From Nemertoderma westbladi (taxonomy: Eukaryota > Xenacoelomorpha > Nemertodermatida > Nemertodermatidae), in NCBI GenBank assembly GCA_032718475.1, contig JAUCBJ010006453.1, forward strand, positions 1-36,479: a DNA stretch of 36,479 nucleotides, written 5' to 3'. Every line of letters starts with the position of its first letter. Position 1 is the first letter of the stretch. The translations under genes were made by a program, and so were the position numbers. Below are positions 10,279-17,606 of this stretch, piece by piece. The notes beneath the pieces were generated by a model. It ran no database searches, was not told the DNA's origin, and worked only from the letters and a program-made list of their open reading frames with translations.

Positions 10279-12956
10279 AACATCAATGGTCGGGGGTTAA
10301 GTGGTAATTGTGGTGGTTTAACAACTCTGTGGGGGAGTGGGGTGGTTTAAAAGCAAAACGCGGTTCCTGACTTTCTTTCGAGTGTCTGCTGTGTACTGTT
10401 GTTTATTCCTTTTGTCCTTCTCGCAAGGGGTAATATGCTGGACAAACTATCTGACACCTGTGTAAACCCGAAAGACTTCTCTAGCATGGGTTCTCCCAAT
10501 CAAGGGAATGAGCAGGGCACGACTAGCCCAATACATGTTGGCTGACTGACTGGTGCGATTTATTTCAACGAGTCCATTATGTACTGTAGTTCTACATATT
10601 CACTCACGTTGGCTTTGGGTCGCGAGAAAATATGCCTTTATTATTCGTCTAAAATACGAATAAAAAGTCCGACAAAAATATGTTACTTTCTTTTGGTAAA
10701 ATAAATAGTTATTATAACGAACCTGTCTTTAGACTGGGTAGTTTTTGTCTAAAGCTGAGGCCGGCAAAAACACGATGGATATATATATTTACCTATATCA
10801 CTATATATGTCACTATGTATGTTCACCAAATGGCTTGAAACCACTTGCATGCATTGTAAAATTGTAAACGCAAGTATTTATCAATTGTTGTCTAGTTGTT
10901 GAATAAAAAAGTTGGGAACGATTCGAAGTGCGATATTCGAAATATTTGCATATTTTCAACATTATTGAACGCGAAATTAAATACCCACAACTCCCTTGCT
11001 TGAAATGTTTTTCAGGTGATTGATATTTAGCAATTATTATGAGGTTACTTACTACTGAAATCTGACAGAATGCCAAACGTATTATTATAGTTCTATCTCT
11101 ATTCAGCCAGTTAGTGTAATGTCAAGCAGTACATCATTTATATATCGTATGTATCTATAGGGCCTAATTGTCATCGTTATAATACTGTCATCAACTTAGG
11201 CTAAGCTCAATTGGAATGCAAAGGCTTAGTAGGTTTTGTATATCTGGGACGTTTACAACAGCTGTCGATTAAACTAACAAAACCATAAAACTGAACCAGG
11301 GTGGCTGCCAGCCGGGTACCAACGGCTGTTGGGTAGACTTAAGGGAACATTTCACAAACTTTCATAGGATGCTTGTACATGTACATTATATTGGTTGCTC
11401 CGATGTTTTTATTAGGCTAACTGAGAATGTATCAGGTATAAATACTGTAATTATAGTGTTCTTTATTTTATTTATCTAATACAGAAAAGACCCCTCCGCA
11501 GAATAAACTGCACTTTTGGGCCGTTTCTCAGGTTGCGGATATGGATACCATTTCACACATCATCGTAGTAATTGTGATTATGATTTGTTTGCCTAGGCGA
11601 ATGTGTATTACATTAGATGGGAGGCAGTTTTTTGGTTGATGCAAGTCATTCTTGGTTTGCATCTTCCAATCCCATCTGTTTCTTGGAGTCTGTGTAAGAC
11701 AGGTTCGTTTAAAGCCATCTTGATGGCGTTCTAGTTCCGAATTAAATAAAACTCATCTCCATTAGACGACATCACAACTCTAGATTATCATAAAGAGAAG
11801 AAGAAATTAAAGTTAAATTGAACTTCCAAACTAATAATAACTTGAAGCATAAATTCCAAGAGATATTGCCCTCAAATTTCCACTAAACAGTGCAGTAGAG
11901 TCCAATTATGGCACTAATGTTGCACTTTAATTTTCGAATATAATATAGACTATTTCTTCTCAATCACAGCGAAATGCATACATATGATTTATTTTAAAGG
12001 TCCAATTTTACAGCATGAATGAGCCTAAAATGTCGTATACAAAACAACTGCATAAAAAGCATATAATACAAACACTAAAAACTGATCAATAATATTGATC
12101 AATTTCCTTTTCTCAAGGGTTTACATAGGGCCGGCATTCGATTCTACTGTACCTTATGGAAAGGGTTTAAACAAAGAACCCGACATTTCAAAACAGGAAC
12201 AACTGTGCATGGGTTTCGTCACTGGCCTTTTCACTAATCGAGCCGTTTTTTTACGAGAGATCCATCAGATGTATCTACAGTCTCTGCAGCCGATAACCTC
12301 TGTTTCGGTCTGCTCTGCTTACCCATCTGTAGCTCACCTTGCATGCAACTCAACCACCTAATTATGTAACTAATTTAGTTTACTTTTACTTTTAAGGAAA
12401 TTAATTACTTGCGGGATGTCCGCTACACCCAAGGCCATCTAAACAACTATTTATATATATAGTTATTTAGATGGCCTTGGCTACACCACTTACCCCGAAC
12501 ATTTTGGGTATGTAATTATTATTATATTTATTAGTAATATTGATCAACTAATTAACTTACTTGATCTTGTTGTCCAATAAATATATTTATCGCTGGAAAC
12601 GCTACAGATCCAGTAAAGTTATGTCCAGATTTGGGTGAAATGGCTTGTTTGTTTTGGTTTGAATAGACGAGAGGTAATTTAGCTGTAGTTTTGCTAATTG
12701 GTTGAGTAGGATTGGGTGAGGAAACTTCATGTGAACCCTCTAAAGATGATTGAGGTTTTGTATCTGATTTAATGTTGTTGACAGGCTGTTCAGGATTAAT
12801 TATATTCTGGAATATTTGAACCAACGCTTGATCTATGGGTCTTTCGGAACCATATTGCCCAAGGTTTATTGATTGAAGTGGTTCTGCCGTTCCATAAGTA
12901 TTGTTCAGCAATAGAGCCGCCACAACACAGCACATGAAATTAAGTTTTTCCTTCAT
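2118..12956 (-). CDS. Large secreted multi-EGF protein, three-exon gene (joined: 12956-12561, 9777-5961, 3223-2118)
   Basis: The three coding exons join in frame into 1,772 residues plus a stop (396 + 3,817 + 1,106 = 5,319 nt). Intron 1 is phase 0 on both sides. Intron 2 is phase 1 on both sides, and its junction codon is G|TT (Val). All four splice sites have the GT/AG dinucleotide. Predicted order: signal peptide (about residues 1-22), S/T/P/Q/N-rich spacer to about 132, 32 EGF-like repeats (about 138-1400), one more EGF (about 1447-1474), three C-x8-C-x10-C-x3-C modules (about 1499-1608), and two Cys-rich C-terminal repeats (about 1638-1763). No membrane segment follows the signal peptide, so the product should be secreted, perhaps into the extracellular matrix. 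I recognise the domain families but not an orthologue. Function is unknown; a matrix, mucus or cell-surface ligand role is only an inference. Confidence 0.88.
3460..5397 (+). mobile_element. 5'-truncated, rearranged non-LTR retrotransposon copy (same family as 17607-20590)
   Basis: Translation of the plus strand aligns in pieces with the protein of the fuller copy at 17810-20590. About 3480-4138 matches the region after the endonuclease (linker to the start of RT). About 4550-5368 matches RT motif B (PFEVLWGVIQGDTLAPFLF), motif C (DFADD), the C-terminal region and the 3' end (HSQ... CFRHEDQPVHNLE). RT motif A and neighbouring sequence are missing between the two blocks. Many frameshifts and stops make it non-coding. 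The 3' end is a short TAG run (about 5387-5398), as in the other copy. The 5' end is truncated inside the ORF, which is normal for target-primed reverse transcription. Confidence 0.85.
4205..4462 (-). mobile_element. Inverted 3'-end fragment of the same retrotransposon family inside the intronic copy
   Basis: This segment reads like the plus-strand sequence at 17638-17815, which is the reverse complement of the element's 3' end. Shared landmarks are CTGCATTACAGCTGCA, AGAATGCTATGCCGGCTT, CATCTTCAAGGCCAG and AAGTAATGGGCTGTTCA. It therefore lies in opposite orientation to the flanking blocks 3480-4138 and 4550-5397. It is either a nested second insertion or an inversion that replaced RT motif A. 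The bases 4139-4204 and 4463-4549 were not recognised. Confidence 0.7.
5411..5911. mobile_element. MITE-like element with about 35-bp terminal inverted repeats, TA-flanked
   Basis: The left end (TACGAGTTAAGATAATTGCG from 5411) matches the reverse complement of the right end (TACGGTGTCCTGACAATTGC ending at 5911). Both continue with an ACCCGGAnAATTGCGA-type sequence. Related CAATTGCGA/TCGCAATTG motifs recur subterminally (5490-5510, 5850-5900). It has no coding capacity and about 500 bp of AT-rich interior. The ends and possible TA duplication suggest a Tc1/mariner-related MITE. It sits just 3' of the retrotransposon tail in intron 2. Confidence 0.65.
5961..9777 (-). CDS. Coding exon 2 of the multi-EGF gene: 32 tandem EGF-like repeats
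   Basis: The 3,817-nt exon is open from the acceptor (TTATTTTTTAG|CCT, AG at 9779-9778) to the donor AAG|GTATTG (5961|5960). The frame has a stop just upstream of the acceptor (TAG at 9780-9778), so the exon cannot extend further 5'. It encodes about 32 EGF-like repeats of about 40 residues with six cysteines. The usual pattern is (L)xIC-RDPxxACGENxxC-xVxxGxKxCSC-xxGYExVDxxC. The first three repeats are the most diverged. Repeat 15 of the regular series has a short C3-C4 loop, and the last (ICRDDACPPNSLC) lacks the CG motif. None shows the classical calcium-binding start (D-x-D/N-E) clearly. Three repeats (CGGNATC, CGKHSTC, CGINYSC) fit the O-fucose consensus C2-x4-[ST]-C3. The methionine at 9477 is internal, not a start. 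Confidence 0.92.
10182..10277 (+). repeat. Poly-G tracts in intron 1
   Basis: There is a 13-base G run (10182-10194) and a 40-base G run (10238-10277), joined by G-rich sequence. The exact lengths may be unreliable, since homopolymers are error-prone in sequencing. Confidence 0.85.
12422..12487. mobile_element. 50-bp palindrome flanked by an 8-bp direct repeat (hAT-like miniature insert)
   Basis: The palindrome 12430-12479 starts CAAGGCCATCTAAA and ends with its complement TTTAGATGGCCTTG. The arms are about 24 bp with few mismatches and an AT-rich centre. It is flanked by perfect direct repeats GCTACACC at 12422-12429 and 12480-12487. An 8-bp duplication and CAAGG termini are typical of hAT elements. 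It lies in intron 1 of the multi-EGF gene. Confidence 0.65.
12561..12956 (-). CDS. Coding exon 1 of the multi-EGF gene: signal peptide and low-complexity spacer
   Basis: The exon starts at an ATG (12956-12954) and encodes 132 residues. The first about 22 residues have a short charged start (MKEKLNF), a hydrophobic core (MCCVVAALLL) and small residues before a likely cleavage site (NTYG/TAEP). This is a standard secretory signal. The rest is rich in Ser, Thr, Pro, Asn and Gln, has no cysteine, and looks like an unstructured spacer. The exon ends in ...GQQDQ at the donor CAA|GTAAGT (12561|12560), phase 0. Reading through the donor would give only two more residues before a stop, which supports splicing here. 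The next in-phase acceptor is at 9778. The ATG is preceded by an acceptor-like TTCATTTTAG ending at 12969, so the mRNA probably begins with either a 5' UTR splice or a trans-spliced leader. Confidence 0.85.
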
Positions 12957-12980
12957 TTTCTACTTTCACTAAAATGAAGA
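12957..12980 (-). promoter_or_regulatory. Splice-acceptor-like site 12 nt upstream of the multi-EGF start codon
   Basis: On the minus strand a pyrimidine-rich TCTTCATTTTAG (AG at 12970-12969) is followed by TGAAAGTAGAAA and then the ATG. It looks like the 3' end of a 5' UTR intron or an acceptor for a trans-spliced leader. No 5' UTR exon can be identified by eye upstream (13000-14160). Confidence 0.45.
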
Positions 12981-14164
12981 ACGCAAAGATTATTAAAAAT
13001 TAAATTAATTAATTTGATATTGAAGATATTTAAACTTGTATGTGTATCTTTCTGAAATATAAATATATCGCGAAAAAATGTAAACAGCTTTGTAATATAG
13101 TTTTCAAGGGAGATTTTTATTTTTCATAAATACATCTTATTCGACGTGAATCGTTTTAATTTCTGACTAAAATATGTTATGTGGTAGTGTGTAATGATGC
13201 GTTCCGTGATATCAGTTTTTTTTTACATATCCTACTCCCTGCCTTAATTTGTGCTAAACTGAATATTGTCCTAATTCGCTCGACCTAGTAATATTTCGAC
13301 ATCTCGAATTTTATATTGTCCAAGACCTTGTTTGTATGTTACATCAGGTATACTACAGAAGTAATAAATAATTGTACAATATTATAAACAAAATTCCAAT
13401 ATGATAGAATTGTTCAATAACAAAGGAATGTTGTCAGTCTCACAAAATGAGTAATAATGCCGGAGTTTGAGGATTAAAATGGAGTTTTCCACTCTACATA
13501 TGTATACTTTTAATAAACATATGGCAAAATCGACATCCTTTGCACTACCATACTGTAAGCACGTAGAAACTACTGGGATGATTGGATCCCCACAAAGTAT
13601 TATGTACATTATATTTCTGTGGCATCTATCTACACTGTAGAAGATGTACTGTCTCAACATCAATTGGTCCGTGGAATTGTTTTGCAATTTACAATCCAAG
13701 TTCCAGCAGTAGCATATTTTAATGGGCAACCTCTACCTTTATTGCATACGCCTTTTAGCATAGAAAGTCTATATTTTCTAATGCATACAGTAGAAATAAA
13801 AGTAGAAATAAAGTGTATGATACATGGACCTTGTTGAATTGTAATATTAAAAAATTTTTCTACGTAATATAATTGATACGTGCAATAAGATACGTGGACC
13901 TTATTGAATTGTAATATTTTTAAAAAAATTGACGCCCCTTAATGGCCGGAGCCAAAATGCATATTTTTGGCTCAAAATACTCCTCCTTCGATATGTTTTA
14001 TTATCAGAAGTTGTATCCTGTTTTTTGGAATCAGCATGTTGGATTACATGAAAAAATTTGAGCTGAATTTTTGTTTCGCACTTTTCAAGGAAAATACCAC
14101 TATTTCTCAAAATTAATATCAAATTTTCGAAAAAGCAGTTTTTTTCGTAAAACAAGTTATAATC
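12981..14164. other. AT-rich region upstream of the multi-EGF gene
   Basis: This should hold the promoter and any 5' UTR exon of the minus-strand gene, but no TATA or initiator could be fixed by eye. A diverged direct repeat of about 30 bp (GATACATGGACCTTGTTGAA at about 13818 and GATACGTGGACCTTATTGAA at about 13888) lies about 70 bp apart. Short ORFs (13619-13837 plus, 13382-13729 minus) show no recognisable domain. Confidence 0.45.
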
Positions 14165-14656
14165 CCTCGTGTTAACTAACACGAGGGATCGTGTTAACTA
14201 ACACGAGGATTCGTGTTTAACTAACACGAGGGATCGTGTTTAACTAACACGAGGGATCGTGTTTAACTAACACGAGGGATCGTGTTTAACTAACACGAGA
14301 GATCGTGTTTAACTAACACGAGAGATCGTGTTTAACTAACACGAGGGATCGTGTTTAACTAACACGAGGGATCGTGTTTAACTAACACGAGAGATCGTGT
14401 TTAACTAACACGAGGGATCGTGTTTAACTAACACGAGGGATCGTGTTTAACTAACACGAGAGATCGTGTTTAACTAACACGAGGGATCGTGTTAACTAAC
14501 ACGAGGGATCGTGTTAACTAACACGAGGGATCGTGTTAACTAACACGAGAGATCGTGTTTAACTAACACGAGGGATCGTGTTTAACTAACACGAGGGATC
14601 GTGTTTAACTAACACGAGGGATCGTGTTAACTAACACGTGCCCTCGTGTTAACTGT
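14165..14656. repeat. Palindromic 22/23-bp minisatellite (about 21 units)
   Basis: The unit contains inverted arms CGTGTT and AACACG around TAACT or AACT, separated from the next unit by AGGGAT or AGAGAT. Units of 23 bp (TTTAACT) and 22 bp (TTAACT) are interspersed, so the two length classes share a recombining array. One outlying partial unit lies near 15031-15040. Every unit can fold into a small hairpin. It is not coding. Confidence 0.95.
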
Positions 14657-15403
14657 TAGTAGTAACTGCTAGGGTTCGTTAGGATGTGATGGACTGCATT
14701 GCAATTACATGGAATAGTAATTGCAGCTAAATGTTGCCATGATTGTTTTAGCATAAGCTGGTTTCAATGGGAGATAGGAAGGAATGTGTTGCTATTATAT
14801 CAAATTAATTTCACATTAAACAGATTTGTGTTAACTATCTTCAACGTTTACGATTTCCCTTCCCTTATGAGCTATTATTCCATCCATCTGTGTTGGACGT
14901 AGGGGATATTTTGGTTACAATAGACTTGCACATACATACATACATACAAACAAACAAGAACGTTCTCCATACGGAGCCCGGGAAGGAACAAAATTTATAA
15001 AATGAGCCAACATGAACCATTATCCTGTTAGTAACACGAGAGCTGGTGATGTTAACTTTTTTTTATAATTAAACTTTTAATATTATTTTATTAATTGAAC
15101 CATAGTTAGGCATAGTTTGCCAAAATTGGAAATCCACTTTGGGAAATCACCATGGACCATGTTTTGCATGGTTATCCACCAGGTCAAGAAAAGCCCAAAA
15201 ATGATATTTTTAAAGTATTCTGTCATTTGGTTTTCGGGATATCGACATTTTTCAATTTTTGAAAAAATACCAGCGGAAATTTTCAAAATTATGTGCCAGA
15301 ATTAATTAAATCACCATGTACAATTGTTATTCAAAAGTGAAAGTTTCATCGTAGTGACTATTTAAATACAATCTATTAAACACATTTTGAAATAAACTTG
15401 GAG
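14657..15403. other. AT-rich spacer between two minisatellites
   Basis: It contains a short CATA/CAAA microsatellite (about 14932-14957). No gene is supported; the short ORFs on both strands (14699-14902, 15083-15286, 15117-15305) overlap each other and show no domain. Confidence 0.45.
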
Positions 15404-17582
15404 TTGCTACTGTCCCAGGGGGCTGCTGTCCGGGGGGCTACTGTCTGGGGGGCTACTGTCCCTGGGGGCTGCTGTCCGGGGGGCTACTGTCTGGGGGGCT
15501 ACTGTCCCTGGGGGCTGCTGTCCGGGGGGCTACTGTCTGGGGGGCTACTGTCCCTGGGGGCTGCTGTCCGGGGGGCTACTGTCTGGGAGGCTACTGTCTG
15601 GGGGGTGCTGTCCGGGGGGCTACTGTCTGGGGGGCTACTGTCCCTGGGGGCTACTGTCTGGGGGGCTACTGTCTGGGAGGCTACTGTCTGGGGAGCTACT
15701 GTTCCTGGGGGCTGCTGTCCGGGGGGGCTGCTGTCTGGGGGCTACTGTCTGGGGGGCTGCTATCCGGGGGGCTACTGTCTGGGGGGCTATTATCCCTGGG
15801 GGGCTGCTGTCCGGGGGGCTACTGTCCCTGGGGGCTGCTGTCCGGGGGGCTACTGTCTGGGGGGCTGCTGTCCGGGGGGCTACTGTCCCTGGGGGCTGCT
15901 GTCTGGGGGGCTACTGTCTGGGGGGCTACTGTCTGGGGGGCTGCTGTCTGGGGGGGCTACTGTCCCTGGGGGCTGCTGTCCGGGGGGCTACTGTCTGGGG
16001 GGCTACTGTCCCTGGGGGCTGCTGTCCGGGGGGCTACTGTCTGGGGGGCTACTGTCCCTGGGGGCTGCTGTCCGGGGGGCTACTGTCTGGGGGGCTACTG
16101 TCCCTGGGGGCTGCTGTCCGGGGGGCTACTGTCTGGGAGGCTACTGTCTGGGGGGTGCTGTCCGGGGGGCTACTGTCTGGGGGGCTACTGTCCCTGGGGG
16201 CTACTGTCTGGGGGGCTACTGTCTGGGAGGCTACTGTCTGGGGAGCTACTGTTCCTGGGGGCTGCTGTCCGGGGGGGCTGCTGTCTGGGGGCTACTGACT
16301 GGGGGGCTGCTATCCGGGGGGCTACTGTCTGGGGGGCTATTATCCCTGGGGGGCTGCTGTCCGGGGGGCTACTGTCCCTGGGGGCTGCTGTCCGGGGGGC
16401 TACTGTCTGGGGGGCTGCTGTCCGGGGGGCTACTGTCTGGGGGGCTACTGTCCCTGGGGGCTGCTGTCTGGGGGGCTACTGTCTGGGGGGCTACTGTCTG
16501 GGGGGCTGCTGTCTGGGGGGGCTACTGTCCCTGTGGGCTGCTGTCCGGGGGGCTACTGTCTGGGGGGCTACTATCCCTGGGGGCTGCTGTCCGGGGGGCT
16601 ACTGTCCGGGGGGCTACTGTCTGGGGGGCTACTATCCCTGAGGGCTGCTGTCCTTGGGGCTACTGTCTGGGGTGCTACTGTCTGGGGGGCTACTGTCTGG
16701 GGGGCTACTGTACCTGGGGGCTGCTGTCCCTGGGGGCTGCTGTCCCTGGGGGCTGCTGTCCCTGGGGGCTGCTGTCCGGGGGGCTGCTGTCCGGGGGGCT
16801 ACTGTCTGGGGGGCTACTGTCCCTGGGGGCTGCTGTCCGGAGGGCTACTGTCTGGGAGGCTACTGTCTGGGGGTGCTGTCCGGGGGGCTACTGTCTGGGG
16901 GGCTACTGTCCTTGGGGGCTACTGTCTGGGGGCTACTGTCTGGGAGGCTACTGTCTGGGGGGCTACTGTCCCTGGGGCTGCTGTCTGGGGGCTACTGTCT
17001 GGGGGGCTGCTGTCCGGGGGGCTACTGTCTGGGGGCTACTGTCCCTGGGGGCTGCTGTCTGGGGGGCTGCTGTCTGGGAGGCTACTGTCTGGGGGGCTAC
17101 TGTCCCTGGGGGCTGCTATCCTGGGGGCTACTGTCTGGGGGGCTACTATCCCTGGGGGCTGCTGTCCGGGGGCTACTGTCTGGGGGCTACTGTCTGGGGG
17201 CTAATGTCCCTGGGGGCTTCTGTCCGGGGGGCTACTGTCTGGGGGGCTACTATCCCTGGGGGCTGCTGTCCGGGGGGCTACTGTCTGGGGAGCTACTATC
17301 CCTGAGGGCTGCTGTCCGTGGGGCTACTGTCCGTGGGGCTACTGTCTGGGGGTCTACTGTCTGGGGTGCTACTGTCTGGGGGGCTACTGTCTGGGGGGCT
17401 ACTGTCCCTGGGGGCTGCTGTCCCTGGGGGCTGCTGTCCCTGGGGGCTGCTGTCCCTGGGGGCTGCTGTCCCTGGGGGCTGCTGTCCCTGGGGGCTGCTG
17501 TCCCTGGGGGCTGCTGTCCCTGGGGGATGCTGTCCCTGGGGGCTGCTGTCCGGGGGGCTACTGTCTGGGGGGCTACTGTCAC
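15404..17582 (+). repeat. G-rich 14-16-bp minisatellite, about 2.2 kb
   Basis: The unit is GGGGGGCTACTGTCT with variants (GGGGGCTGCTGTCC, GGGGGGCTACTGTCC, GGGAGGCTACTGTCT). The G runs are 4-7 bases long, spaced by about 9-10 bases, on the plus strand. A block of at least 170 bp beginning near 15581 recurs at 16131 with a 550-bp offset (one base difference noticed, GACTGG for GTCTGG). A decayed third version lies near 16850. Long open frames cross the array only because a unit close to 15 bp with no stop codon stays open. They begin at non-ATG codons and encode monotonous Gly/Leu/Cys/Tyr/Trp strings, so I do not call a gene. Confidence 0.95.
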
Positions 17583-17606
17583 TGGTACCTACCTGATTAC
17601 CCCTAC

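Larger units (their letters stand above)
9778..12560 (-). other. Intron 1 of the multi-EGF gene (2,783 bp, phase 0)
   Basis: The donor is GTAAGTTAAT and the acceptor TTATTTTTTAG. Inside are long G homopolymers (10182-10194, 10238-10277) with G-rich flanks to about 10350, a short palindrome ACATGGTG/CACCATGT (10158-10179), and a 50-bp hAT-like palindromic insert (12430-12479). I see nothing recognisable at 9800-10150 or 10380-12400. The short open frames there (for example 12095-12361 plus) have no recognisable domain. Confidence 0.8.

Noticed and set aside
12095-12361. 88-codon plus-strand ORF in intron 1
   Set aside because: No recognisable domain, no supporting splice or start context, and antisense to the host gene.
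13619-13837. 72-codon plus-strand ORF upstream of the multi-EGF gene
   Set aside because: Short, no domain, and overlapped by an equally long ORF on the other strand.
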